Part shown: positions 41,655 to 50,460 of the stretch, piece after piece
Layout: each line of letters begins with the position of its first letter
Position numbering within the stretch: the first letter of the stretch is position 1
NCBI RefSeq assembly: GCF_964253915.1
Contig: NZ_CAXUSG020000002.1
Coordinates: 434,001 to 498,000, forward strand
Length of the DNA: 64,000 nucleotides
Direction of reading: 5' to 3'
Origin: Metarhizobium sp964253915
Lineage (GTDB): Bacteria > Pseudomonadota > Alphaproteobacteria > Rhizobiales > Rhizobiaceae
Notes under the pieces: generated by a model
Seen by the model: only the letters and a program-made list of their open reading frames with translations
The model's database searches: none
Told to the model about the DNA's origin: nothing
Position numbers and translations under genes: made by a program

Positions 41655-42746
41655 TCAGCCGGCCATCAGGCCCTGCGCGCCGCGCTTCCAGTAGCCCGCG
41701 GCCAGTGTCTGGTCGCGGCCATAGGCCAGGGTGTTGCGCCAGTAGTCGCGCACCCGCCTTGCCGCATCCGCTTCCGAGGCAAACCAGCCGAAGCTCGCGA
41801 CATCGTCCGGCCAGCCGACGGCGCAGACGGCATCGACCAGGCCGGGATGCTCGCCGCCGGGAATGCCGTTGCGATGAATCCAGTGCAGTTCGACGCCTTC
41901 CGGATGGGCAATCGACTGCTCATCGGAAGCCGCAGCGACCTCGACATAAGCAACGCCGCGGACATGCGCCGGCAGCCTTTCGAGAATGCGGCTGAGCGCC
42001 GGCAAGCCGGTTTCGTCGCAGCCCATCACATACCAGTCGGCCGAACGCACCGGTCGGCCGAGCGGTCCCATGATGCCGACCACATCGCCCTCGCCGGCGT
42101 GAACCGCCCAGGCCGAGCCGATGCCTTCGTCACCGCCGTCCACATCGCCGTGAACGACGAAGTCCACGTCCATCCAGCCGGCCTTCACGTCCAGCGTCCG
42201 GATCGTGTAGACGCGGGCGACAGGCTTGCGCTCTTCCGATGGCCAGAAGGCCAGCCCATTGGCACCGGCAATCGGCCAGACCGGTTCCGGATTGGCCGCG
42301 GTCGGAAACAGCATGCGGATGTGCATGCCGGTAAAGCTCTCGAAACGTTCGAGGTTTTCGCCTTCGAGCCGGATGCGGCGCATGGTCGGCGTCAACTGCC
42401 TGGCATGCACCACGCGCATCAGCCGGAAAGAGGACAACGTCGTGTCGTCGGCAAGATCGCCGCTCCACGTCATCTCGAACGTCTCGCCCTTGGCATAGAG
42501 CTGGATAGCGACGCCGAGCAGTTCCTTCACGCGCCGCAGGCCCTCGACATCAGGCGCCGACGCGCTCATCACCAGTTGTTCCGGCGCCATGTCGAAGCGG
42601 GCCGAGCCGAAGGAGAATTCGAAATCGATCCGCTTTTCGTCCTGGTCCACCGCCGCATCGAAACTCGCCAGCCGGTCGACGATCAGGTGCAGGTAGTTCG
42701 GCAGCCTCGTGAGGCTGAGTTCCATGCGGCAGTGCAGTTGTGTCAT
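41655..42746 (-). CDS. Siderophore-interacting FAD protein (ferric-chelate reductase) with DUF2218 domain, 363 aa
   Basis: Likely NADPH-dependent reductase that frees iron from ferric siderophores in the cytoplasm. An N-terminal DUF2218 domain (about 1-95) precedes the SIP FAD domain (about 110-230; ARVYTIRTLDV supplies the flavin-binding RxYT) and the SIP C-terminal domain (YVMGCDETGLPALSRILERL, AVGWPDDV). The ATG at 42746 is used; a TTG at 42764 is in frame. It lies 68 bp upstream, on the minus strand, of nothing but the dividing gap to the TonB receptor, and is probably cotranscribed with it. Confidence 0.87.
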   Translation of the reverse strand: MTQLHCRMELSLTRLPNYLHLIVDRLASFDAAVDQDEKRIDFEFSFGSARFDMAPEQLVMSASAPDVEGLRRVKELLGVAIQLYAKGETFEMTWSGDLADDTTLSSFRLMRVVHARQLTPTMRRIRLEGENLERFESFTGMHIRMLFPTAANPEPVWPIAGANGLAFWPSEERKPVARVYTIRTLDVKAGWMDVDFVVHGDVDGGDEGIGSAWAVHAGEGDVVGIMGPLGRPVRSADWYVMGCDETGLPALSRILERLPAHVRGVAYVEVAAASDEQSIAHPEGVELHWIHRNGIPGGEHPGLVDAVCAVGWPDDVASFGWFASEADAARRVRDYWRNTLAYGRDQTLAAGYWKRGAQGLMAG

Positions 42747-42813
42747 AGGCGTCTTCTCTAACAAGTGCGCTTGAATGGCCGGGCGGGCAGGATACGCGCC
42801 CGGCGAAAAGGGC

Positions 42814-44919
42814 TTACCCGCCGATGCGGCCGGTCAGGTTGATCTTGAAGGTCAACCCCTTGCCCTGCTCGGTCGCCGATGTCGTGGACCATGAACTTTG
42901 CGGATCGGTATAGGCAACGTTGAATATGTTTTCAACGCCGACACCCAGCTTCACGTCGCGATTGATCTGCCAGTCGGCAAAGGCATTGACGAGGTTGAAG
43001 CCGTCGCTGACGATGGCCGCGGCATTGGGATTGGTATGGCTGGTACGGGTGACATCGCCGATATGGACGAACTGGACGCCATAGGTGAGCGTGTCTTCGA
43101 AAGCACGGAAGCCGACGGTGGCCGAGGCGCGGTTCAGCGGCGTGTTGTTGAGCGTCTGGCCTTCATAGACGCCGCTGGTCATTTCCGCATCGATCAGCGC
43201 GCCGGTAAGGTTCACGAAACCCCAGGAGAAATCATAGATGCCCTCGATCTCGATCCCCTTGAGGCGGGCGTCGCCGATATTCGCCGCCGTGCGGATCGGA
43301 TTGGTGAGGTCGACGTCGATGTAATCCTCGACGTTGGTATGAAAGACATTGACCTTGGTGCGCAGCATGTCGCCCGCCATGAAGACGTCGTCATACTTGA
43401 TGTTGACGCCGGCCTCCCAGCTCTTGGCGACTTCGGGCTGCAATAGCAGGTTGGGACGGTAGGTGTCGCCGCTGCCATGCGCGCCGCCACCGCGGAACAC
43501 ATCCTGCAGCCCCGGCGAACGATAGCCTTCGGAATAGGTCGAGTAGAATTGCAGGCCTTCCACCGGCGTGACGCCGACGGTGACGCGCGGCGACCAGCGA
43601 TTGCCCGAGATCGAGGCATCCTGCGGCGGCGTTTCGCGCGTCTGGCCGTCCAGCTGGTAGCCGTCGTAGCGCAGCGCGGCGACCAGCTGCAGCCAGTTGT
43701 CGCGGTCGCCCTGCCACTGCAGGAAGGCGCCATAGGCATGCTGGTCGCCGGAGCCGAAATGGGCGGCGTTGGAATCGCCGGTGAGGTAATAGTAGTCGCC
43801 GCCATAGGTCAGCGTATGGTCGAAACCCATCCCGTGGAAGCGGGACGAGTTCTTGGCGCCGAAACCGCTGGTGGCGACGTCGTAATAACGGAAATTGCCG
43901 ATCGCCGAGGTTGGCCACACCTGAGTCTGCTCGGCGCGCGTGCGGTTGTGATAGGCATTGGCGCTGAAATCGATCAGGTCGTCGCTGTTGTCCCAGGTGT
44001 AGTTGGCGGCAAAGGTGCGGTTTTCCGTTTCCGCATCGTAGCGGCTGAGCGTCGGCGAGGTCGAGCCGCTGGAGCCGGTGATGTAGTCGTCGTAACGCTG
44101 CTGGATGAAGCCGAACTTCAGCTCATGGCCATCGGCCGGGCGCAACGTGCTCTTGAGATAGGCGTTGCGCACGGTCTCGCCGGTCCACGGCACCGTATCG
44201 CCGTTGCCGTCTTCATAGGCCTGGCGATCGCGATAGATGATGTTGCCGATGATGTCGGCGTCCTCATTGAAGCGGTAGGCGCCGATGGTGCTGGTGGTAA
44301 AGCCGTCGCCATTCGATTCGTAGCCGAGCTTTTCGCTCAGGCCCCAGGTCTCGCCGTCGCGCAGGAAATCGCTGGCATCCTTGGTCTCGAAGGAGACGAC
44401 GCCGCCGATCCCGCCGGAGCCATAGGCGTTCGACACCGGACCGCGGATGACCGTGACATCCTTCAAGAGTTCCGGCTCGACATAGAACGAGCCGGAACCG
44501 TGGCCGACGCGCCAGTAATCCTGACGGGCGCCATCGAGCGTCACGACCACGCGGCCATATTGTTCGAGACCGCGGATGTTGATCGCCGTGGCCGGATCGT
44601 CGCCGTTCATGGAGGCGGCGACGCCCGGCGTCGTGCGGAACAGGTCGGCCGGCGTGTCGGCCTGCATCCGCTCCAATTCGTTGCCGCCGATGTAGCTGAC
44701 GCCAGCCAGGGCGTCGATGACCGCCTGTTTGACCTTGGTGGCCGAAATGGTGATCGTATCGAGCACGGTGGCGCCGTACTCACCTGTGCGTCCTGCCGTG
44801 ACGCGTGTCGTCTTGTTGTCCGCAGTCTGCGCCGCTGCGGGCTGACTTGCACCGAACGCCAGCAGCGCCAAAGCCGAACCTGCCGCAAGCCTGCGGCGCG
44901 TGTGGGAAAAATAGACCAT
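42814..44919 (-). CDS. TonB-dependent heme/hemoglobin receptor, 701 aa
   Basis: Outer-membrane beta-barrel receptor. Signal peptide MVYFSHTRRRLAAGSALALL ending near AAAQ, a TonB box VLDTITIS around residue 53, then the plug domain (DTPADLFRTTPGVAASMNGD, RGLEQYGRVVVTLDGARQD). The barrel includes YRSPGLQDVF and RPNLLLQPE, variants of the FRAP and NPNL motifs of heme receptors. The ATG at 44919 has AAGGGGG 6 nt upstream; the frame is open further left but without a signal. Divergent from hmuT. Iron-responsive control is expected, but no clear Irr or RirA box was seen. Confidence 0.88.
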   Translation of the reverse strand: MVYFSHTRRRLAAGSALALLAFGASQPAAAQTADNKTTRVTAGRTGEYGATVLDTITISATKVKQAVIDALAGVSYIGGNELERMQADTPADLFRTTPGVAASMNGDDPATAINIRGLEQYGRVVVTLDGARQDYWRVGHGSGSFYVEPELLKDVTVIRGPVSNAYGSGGIGGVVSFETKDASDFLRDGETWGLSEKLGYESNGDGFTTSTIGAYRFNEDADIIGNIIYRDRQAYEDGNGDTVPWTGETVRNAYLKSTLRPADGHELKFGFIQQRYDDYITGSSGSTSPTLSRYDAETENRTFAANYTWDNSDDLIDFSANAYHNRTRAEQTQVWPTSAIGNFRYYDVATSGFGAKNSSRFHGMGFDHTLTYGGDYYYLTGDSNAAHFGSGDQHAYGAFLQWQGDRDNWLQLVAALRYDGYQLDGQTRETPPQDASISGNRWSPRVTVGVTPVEGLQFYSTYSEGYRSPGLQDVFRGGGAHGSGDTYRPNLLLQPEVAKSWEAGVNIKYDDVFMAGDMLRTKVNVFHTNVEDYIDVDLTNPIRTAANIGDARLKGIEIEGIYDFSWGFVNLTGALIDAEMTSGVYEGQTLNNTPLNRASATVGFRAFEDTLTYGVQFVHIGDVTRTSHTNPNAAAIVSDGFNLVNAFADWQINRDVKLGVGVENIFNVAYTDPQSSWSTTSATEQGKGLTFKINLTGRIGG

Positions 44920-45222
44920 CGGATCCCCCTTGAGACCAGCATCCGCCCGGCCGCTGCACCCTCGCGCGACCGGCGGACAGAGAAATGAATGCCGGCAACG
45001 GCACCGGGATGACCGGCGCCGAGGTGGCGTTTCGAACAGGTGGCTGGCTTGAGCCGCAATACGGCGCTGGCGGGCTGGTTGGGCCATGGCACGCCGAAAG
45101 CGGCGCGCGGTGACCCGTGAGCCAACGGGTATTAAAATATGATTGCTGTTGTCAACTTTAATTTTACAAAGAAGCGGTGCAACGCTATGCAACGGGCAAC
45201 TTGTTACATCGAGGAACCAGCC
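44920..45222. other. Divergent promoter region of the heme receptor and hmuT
   Basis: 303 bp without a gene. The AT-rich core (about 45130-45172) includes an imperfect dyad TAAAAT ... ATTTTA and TTGTCAACTTTAATTTTAC, likely carrying promoters for both directions. No convincing Irr, RirA or Fur-type palindrome is visible, and no hemP/hmuP ORF. Confidence 0.55.
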
Positions 45223-46179
45223 ATGCCCGTTTTGTCCCGCCGCCAAACCGCCCACAGGCCTGGATGGAGCCGCTGGATGGCGCTGCTGTTTCTCGCCGTG
45301 GGCGCTCTGTCCTCGGCCCCGCCCCTTGCTTTTGCGGAAGAACCGATTCGGGATGCCTTCGGTCGCGAAGTGCAGGTATCGGCGGCAAAACGGATCCTGA
45401 CGCTCGGTGCCGACATCAGTGAAATCGTGGTAGCGCTCGGCGCCGAAGACCGGATCATCGCCGTCGATCGCGGCAGCACCTATCCGGAAACGCTGAAGCA
45501 GAAGCCGAATGTCGGCTATCGCCGGGCGCTGTCGGCGGAAGGGGTGATTTCGCTTGCCCCCGAGTTGATCCTCGCCTCCGAGGATGCCGGCCCATCAACC
45601 GCCATCGATATCCTCAAATCGCTATCGACCCCGCTCGTCTTCGTGCCGGAAAAGAATACGCTGGAGGGCATGATCGCCAAGATCGAGTTGATTTCCCGGA
45701 CGCTGGGTCTAGAAGAACGAGGCAAAGAACTCGCCGCCCGTGTCACCGCGGATTTCAACGCCGCAACGGCTTTGGCCGAGCGCGTGCCGGCCGAGCGCCG
45801 CCGACGGGTGGTGTTTTTCCACGGCCTGCTGAAGCTGACGGCGGCGGGGGAAGGCACTGCGGCGAACGCCATCATCTCCTATGCCGGCGGCATCAATCCG
45901 CTTGATTTCAAAGGTTACAAATCCGTCTCGGAGGAAAGCCTCGTCGAGATCGCGCCCGAGGTCGTGGTGATGATGCCGGACGACAAGGGCGGCCCGACAC
46001 CCGAGGAGGTCTTCTCGATCCCGGCCCTCAAGACGACACCGGCGGCCCGCGACAAGGCCCTGATCGTCCTCAAGGGCGCCTACATGATCAACTTCGGACC
46101 ACGCACGGCCGGCGCGATCCGTGACATCGCCGCTGCGCTGTATCCCGACGTTCTCGCCGGCGAAAATGTTGCGCAATAA
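45223..46179 (+). CDS. hmuT: Periplasmic heme-binding protein, HmuT-like, 318 aa
   Basis: Type III substrate-binding protein delivering heme to an HmuUV-type importer. Signal peptide with hydrophobic WMALLFLAVGALSSAPPLAFA, then RILTLGADISEIVVALGAED and DRGSTYPETL plus NVGYRRALSAEGVISLAPEL, the regions containing the heme-binding tyrosines. The ATG at 45223 has GAGGAA before it. No hmuU or hmuV permease/ATPase follows; a LysR gene on the other strand begins 27 bp downstream. Confidence 0.85.
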   Translation: MPVLSRRQTAHRPGWSRWMALLFLAVGALSSAPPLAFAEEPIRDAFGREVQVSAAKRILTLGADISEIVVALGAEDRIIAVDRGSTYPETLKQKPNVGYRRALSAEGVISLAPELILASEDAGPSTAIDILKSLSTPLVFVPEKNTLEGMIAKIELISRTLGLEERGKELAARVTADFNAATALAERVPAERRRRVVFFHGLLKLTAAGEGTAANAIISYAGGINPLDFKGYKSVSEESLVEIAPEVVVMMPDDKGGPTPEEVFSIPALKTTPAARDKALIVLKGAYMINFGPRTAGAIRDIAAALYPDVLAGENVAQ

Positions 46180-46206
46180 TGACGGCACCCGCCGCGAAGG
46201 AACCTA

Positions 46207-47124
46207 TCAGGCGTGTGAGATCGAGGCGGCGCGCAGCCATTCGATGAATTGTTGCACGCTTTGTTTTCTTGGCTTACGGGTCGGCACCACGACGAAATAG
46301 GCGGCCCGGGTGCGGATCGAGACTTCGGTCAGGCGCACCAGCCGCCCCTGTCGGATGAGGTCCGCCACGAGGCGGTTCCAGCCGAGCGCGATGCCCTGGC
46401 CGTTCATCGCGGCGTAGATCGCCTCGGTATAGAAGCTGCAATGCAGGCCGCGGCCTTTTTTCGGCGCCTTGACGGAAAAGGCTGCCAGCCACTCTTCCCA
46501 GCCGGTCCATATCGGATCGTCCGTATCGCTGGAAATCAGCGGATGGTCGATGAGATCCGCCGACGTCAGGATCGGCGCCTTCGCCTGCGCGTATTCGGCG
46601 CTGCAGATCGGAAAAACCTCGTCCTCGAACAGAAACTCCGCCTGCCCGTCCGGCCAAGTTCCCATGCCATAACGCAGTGCGAGATCGATATCGCCGGCCT
46701 CCATGCTGGTCCTGGCATCCTGCGTGACGATACGCAGCTTGATCTCAGGATGAGCCTGCGAAAAGGCGGCGATGCGCGGCATCAGCCAGAAATGGGCGAA
46801 GGAGATCGTCGCCGAGATTGCCAATTCATCGTCCGGCCCTTCGGCACGCAGGTCCGCCGCCGCATCGGCGATCAGGCTGAAGGCGTCGCTTGCCGCATTG
46901 AAAAGCTGGCGCCCCTTCTCCGTCAGCTCGATCTTGCGATGCAGTCGACGAAACAGCGGAAAACCGAAATCCTCCTCCAGCACATGGATCTGGCGGCTGA
47001 TTGCAGCCTGCGTCACCCCCAGTTCGGCTGCTGCGCGGGTAAAACTCGCAAGCCGCGCGGCTGCTTCGAACGCCGTCAGGGCTGTCAGCGGCGGCAGCTT
47101 TTTCCGTAAGTTTACCAACGACAA
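46207..47124 (-). CDS. LysR-family regulator (GcvA-like) divergent from gbcA, 305 aa
   Basis: HTH RAAAELGVTQAAISRQIHVL near residues 30-50; the N-terminus KKLPPLTALTAFEAAARLASF is the GcvA/AmpR branch. The effector domain is normal in length. Divergent from gbcA, with a palindrome CATTAC-N5-GTAATG 28 bp upstream of its start. It probably controls the gbcAB operon in response to a betaine (inference). Confidence 0.9.
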   Translation of the reverse strand: MSLVNLRKKLPPLTALTAFEAAARLASFTRAAAELGVTQAAISRQIHVLEEDFGFPLFRRLHRKIELTEKGRQLFNAASDAFSLIADAAADLRAEGPDDELAISATISFAHFWLMPRIAAFSQAHPEIKLRIVTQDARTSMEAGDIDLALRYGMGTWPDGQAEFLFEDEVFPICSAEYAQAKAPILTSADLIDHPLISSDTDDPIWTGWEEWLAAFSVKAPKKGRGLHCSFYTEAIYAAMNGQGIALGWNRLVADLIRQGRLVRLTEVSIRTRAAYFVVVPTRKPRKQSVQQFIEWLRAASISHA

Positions 47125-47151
47125 TCCCCTTCAAGGCGGCGGCGCGTTTCG

Positions 47152-47168
47152 CATTACTTCAGGTAATG
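47152..47168. promoter_or_regulatory. LysR-type operator between the LysR gene and gbcA
   Basis: CATTACTTCAGGTAATG has perfect 6-bp arms and contains the T-N11-A spacing (ATTAC-N5-GTAAT). It is 28 bp from the LysR start and about 97 bp from the gbcA start, a usual position for LysR binding. Confidence 0.6.
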
Positions 47169-47264
47169 TTACCCGCGCATATTTGTGCCGTTGAGCATCT
47201 GCGAAAGCTGAATAATCTTGCCTTTTATCATATCGTGCTTCCCATCAGAACATAAGGTGGAATT

Positions 47265-48518
47265 ATGCTTCAGACATTCGCTTCTCCCATATCGGCGCTG
47301 CTCGACGCGCGCGCCGAGGGACATTCGCTTCCGGCCGGGCTTTACACCCGCGAAGACGTCTTTGAAGCCGATCTCGACGTCTTCTTCCGCCGCCACTGGA
47401 TCTGCATCGGCCTCGAATGCGACGTGCCGGAAGCAGGGGACGCGACGGTCGTCGATATCGGCAAGACCAGCCTCATCCTGCTGCGCGACGACGACAACGA
47501 AATCCGCGTCATGCACAATGTCTGTCGTCATCGCGGCTCGCGCCTGCTGGATGCCGGCAAGACGATCGTTTCCAAGCTCGTCTGTCCCTATCACACCTGG
47601 ACCTACGAACTGACGGGCGAACTCAGCTACGCGCCGCATATGGGCAAGGGTTTCGACAAGGAATGCCGCAGCCTCAAGCAGGTCGCGTTCAAATCGATCG
47701 GCGGCCTGATCTACGTCTGTCTTTCGGAAAACCCGCCCGAGGATATCGCCCACCTCGAAGACGTCATGGCGGCGCGTCTGGCGCCCTACGATATCGCCAA
47801 TGCCAAGGTCGCTTATGAAACCGAGGTGATCGAGAAGGGCAACTGGAAGCTCACGATCGAGAACAACCGCGAATGCTACCACTGTTCCGCCAACCATCCG
47901 GAGCTCTGCGTCTCTTTCGTCGATCTCGACTTCGGTTTCGACCCGGACGCGCTGAGCCCGGAAGACCGGGCGCAGGCCGAGGAGCATTTTTCGCTGTACG
48001 AGGCACGGACGAGGCAATGGGAGGCCGACGGCTTTCCGTCCACCGCCGTCGAGCAACTCGTCGATTGCACCACCAATTTTCGCACGCAGCGGCTGATCAT
48101 CTCCGGTGCCGGCGAATCGCAGACACCGGATGCGACCGCCGCCTCCTCAAAACTGCTCGGCACCATGACCCGCAAGGATCTCGGCGACACCCATCTCTGG
48201 GGCCACAACAGCTGGAACCATTTCATGGGCGACCACGCGGTCGTTTCGATCGTCATCCCGCTCTCCGCCGACAGGACGCTGGTGCGCACCAAGTGGCTCG
48301 TCCACAAGGACGCGGTCGAGGGCGTCGATTACGACCTCGAAAAGCTGACCAACGTCTGGATCGCCACCACCGATCAGGATTCCGAACTCGTGGCCCGTTC
48401 GCATGCCGGTGTCGAGGATCCGGCCTATGTCCCCGGCCCCTACTCGCCGTTCTCGGAAACCAACCTCGACAAGTTCGCAACGTGGTACATCGACCGGATG
48501 CGCGCCCATGGATACTAA
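47265..48518 (+). CDS. gbcA: Rieske-type betaine demethylase oxygenase subunit (GbcA/Stc2-like), 417 aa
   Basis: Rieske non-heme iron monooxygenase that oxidatively demethylates glycine betaine (to dimethylglycine) or proline betaine, releasing formaldehyde. The Rieske cluster ligands are C87-x-H89 and C107-x2-H110 (CRHRGS, CPYHTW). The mononuclear iron site has H206 and H211 in NNRECYHCSANH. Length fits. Stachydrine demethylase Stc2 is a close homolog and an alternative. Overlaps the reductase gene by 11 bp. Confidence 0.88.
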   Translation: MLQTFASPISALLDARAEGHSLPAGLYTREDVFEADLDVFFRRHWICIGLECDVPEAGDATVVDIGKTSLILLRDDDNEIRVMHNVCRHRGSRLLDAGKTIVSKLVCPYHTWTYELTGELSYAPHMGKGFDKECRSLKQVAFKSIGGLIYVCLSENPPEDIAHLEDVMAARLAPYDIANAKVAYETEVIEKGNWKLTIENNRECYHCSANHPELCVSFVDLDFGFDPDALSPEDRAQAEEHFSLYEARTRQWEADGFPSTAVEQLVDCTTNFRTQRLIISGAGESQTPDATAASSKLLGTMTRKDLGDTHLWGHNSWNHFMGDHAVVSIVIPLSADRTLVRTKWLVHKDAVEGVDYDLEKLTNVWIATTDQDSELVARSHAGVEDPAYVPGPYSPFSETNLDKFATWYIDRMRAHGY

Positions 48519-49593
48519 GAGCCAGTTCTCGCCGGCCGAGCGCCTGCATCTTGCCGATCTCTGGAACCGCCACGCAGACGAAGACCTCGTCTGCATCGAC
48601 GTCCACCAGGAGACGCACGACGTAAAGACCTTCACCTTCGCTTCGCCGGAAGGAAAACGGTTTGCCTTCGAGGCCGGTCAGTATTTCCTGTTCGACCTGG
48701 AGGTGGGCGGCGAGCCGGAGAGCCGCTGCTACAGCATTTCTTCATCGCCGCGGCGGAGCAACGCCTTCTCGGTCACCGTCAAGCGTGTCGCCGGCGGCAA
48801 GATTTCCAACTGGCTGCACGACACACTCGCGGTCGGCTCGAAGGTCAAGGCCAACGGCCCTCTCGGCCATTTCATCCGGCCGAATGCGAAGAAGTATCTC
48901 TTCCTCTCCGGCGGTTCCGGCATTACCCCGGTCATGGCGATGGTGCGCGAACTTGCCGATACATGCGAACCCGCCGACGTCGTCTTCCTGCATGCCGGAC
49001 GCAGCCCGAAGGACCTGATCTTTCGCGACGACCTGGCCTGTCTTGCCGCACGCATGAAGGGGCTGCGCCTGCAGTTCCTGCCGGAAACCGTCTTGGGTGA
49101 GACGCAGTGGCCGGGCCTGACGGGACGGATCTCGGCGGACTACATGAAGCTCGCCGTGCCCGACCTCGCGGAACGCGTTGTCATGTGCTGCGGCCCCGCC
49201 CCGTTCATGGCGGCCGCACGGACGATCACAGCAGAACTCGGTGTTCCCCCGCAGAACTACATCGAGGAGAGTTTTGACGCGGCCGTCATCGACGAGATCG
49301 ATATCCCCGTCGTCGAGGAGGCGGCCATACGCAGCTTCCAGGTGTCCTTCGCCAAACAGGCGCGCCAGATCGACGTCTCCGGCGAGCAGACTGTTCTCTC
49401 CTGCGCCAAGAAGGCGGGCGTCAAGCTGCCCTCCTCCTGCTCGAACGGCGTGTGCGGCACCTGCAAGTCGAAGCTCGTCTCCGGAACGGTCGACATGAAC
49501 CACAATGGCGGCATCCGCCAGCGGGAAATCGACGCCGGCCTGTTCCTGCCCTGCTGTTCGAAGCCGCTCAGCGATCTCGTCATCGATCGCTAA
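48508..49593 (+). CDS. gbcB: NAD(P)H/FAD/[2Fe-2S] reductase partner (GbcB-like), 361 aa
   Basis: Electron-transfer subunit for the Rieske oxygenase. The FAD domain has RCYSISSSP, the nucleotide domain GGSGITPVMAM and a C-terminal plant-type ferredoxin with CSNGVCGTCKSKLVSG and the fourth cysteine in LFLPCC. Start is the ATG at 48508, inside the end of gbcA. Translationally coupled to gbcA. Confidence 0.9.
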   Translation: MDTKSQFSPAERLHLADLWNRHADEDLVCIDVHQETHDVKTFTFASPEGKRFAFEAGQYFLFDLEVGGEPESRCYSISSSPRRSNAFSVTVKRVAGGKISNWLHDTLAVGSKVKANGPLGHFIRPNAKKYLFLSGGSGITPVMAMVRELADTCEPADVVFLHAGRSPKDLIFRDDLACLAARMKGLRLQFLPETVLGETQWPGLTGRISADYMKLAVPDLAERVVMCCGPAPFMAAARTITAELGVPPQNYIEESFDAAVIDEIDIPVVEEAAIRSFQVSFAKQARQIDVSGEQTVLSCAKKAGVKLPSSCSNGVCGTCKSKLVSGTVDMNHNGGIRQREIDAGLFLPCCSKPLSDLVIDR

Positions 49594-49659
49594 GCGGGGA
49601 AAACGAACGCAAAAAGGGGCGGCCTTTCAGGCTGCAGATAAGTCCTCGTTTCTCAACAC

Positions 49660-49764
49660 CGTCATGCTCGGCCTTGTGCCGAGCATCCAAGCACGCGGAA
49701 TAAACCATTTCTGTCAGTGGCTTAGCATGCGTAGCAGATCCTAGGGACAAGCCCTAGGATGACG
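49660..49764. repeat. RIME-like intergenic repeat with two hairpins
   Basis: Ends form an inverted repeat CGTCAT ... ATGACG. Inside are hairpin 1 (ATGCTCGGC, loop CTTGT, GCCGAGCAT; 49664-49686) and hairpin 2 (ATCCTAGGG, loop ACAAG, CCCTAGGAT; 49738-49760). The two loops are complementary to each other. The architecture matches the Rhizobium-specific intergenic mosaic elements. Confidence 0.7.
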
Positions 49765-49815
49765 GAAGAGAGAGTTTCCGATTTTATCGGCAATCTGAGC
49801 GGGAACGGCCCTTTT

Positions 49816-50387
49816 TCACGCCGGCAGGACGCCGTTCTTCTTCGCCGTCCAGGTCGCGATGTAGTCCATCAGGCCCGGGTTGAGGCAATCGTAGGGCTCG
49901 AGACCGACTTCCTTCAGGCGTCCGCGCACGCCATCCATCTTCGCCGGATCATAACCGCTTTCGATGATCGAGGAGACAAAGGCCGCAAAGCCGGGTTTTG
50001 CCCAACCCTGTTCCTGGAAAAGTTCCGGATGCAGGAAAGACAGACCCTTGAACGGATGATCGCGCTCGACGGGGCCATGGAGATGGACACCGCAATCCTT
50101 GCAGGCATGACGCTGGATCAGCGCGGCCGGGTCGACGACGGCGAGCTTGTCGCCGTTTTCAACCACCTCGACATGGTCGCTCGGCGCCACGGCGACAACC
50201 GAGAAGACCGCGCCGTCCGGCTTCCAGCATTTGCTGCAGCCGCAAGCGTGATTGTGGGCGATATCGCTCTTGACGCGAACCTTGACGGGGTTGCTGGCGC
50301 AATGGCAGACGAGCGTGCCGCCGGAAAAGGCGGCGTCCGTCGCCTTGAACCCTGAACGACGGATGGATGTATCGCAATGCTAGGCAT
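49816..50387 (-). pseudogene. gfa: gfa, glutathione-dependent formaldehyde-activating enzyme, apparent frameshift
   Basis: Translation from the ATG at 50387 gives MPSIAIHPSVVQG, then the frame breaks near the short C-run at 50350-50352, and the next frame continues FKATDAAFSGGTLVCHCASN through HNHACGCSKCWK, ALIQRHACKDCGVHLHGPVE and LNPGLMDYIATWTAKK to the stop. All zinc-binding cysteine motifs of Gfa (CHC, CGCSKC, CKDC) are intact after the shift. No start codon exists in the downstream frame until a GTG at 50190, which would delete the first zinc motifs. One missing base would restore the gene. Either a recent pseudogene or a sequencing error. Confidence 0.75.
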
Positions 50388-50460
50388 GGGCTTCGACCGG
50401 CAGGCGGTCGCGCAAAGATCTGCGTCGCGGGGCAGCGCCGCAGATCCGTCATGCGCCTCT

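Noticed and set aside
44920..45222. Irr or RirA box at the heme genes
   Set aside because: AT-rich region has only a loose TAAAAT/ATTTTA dyad; no recognised consensus.
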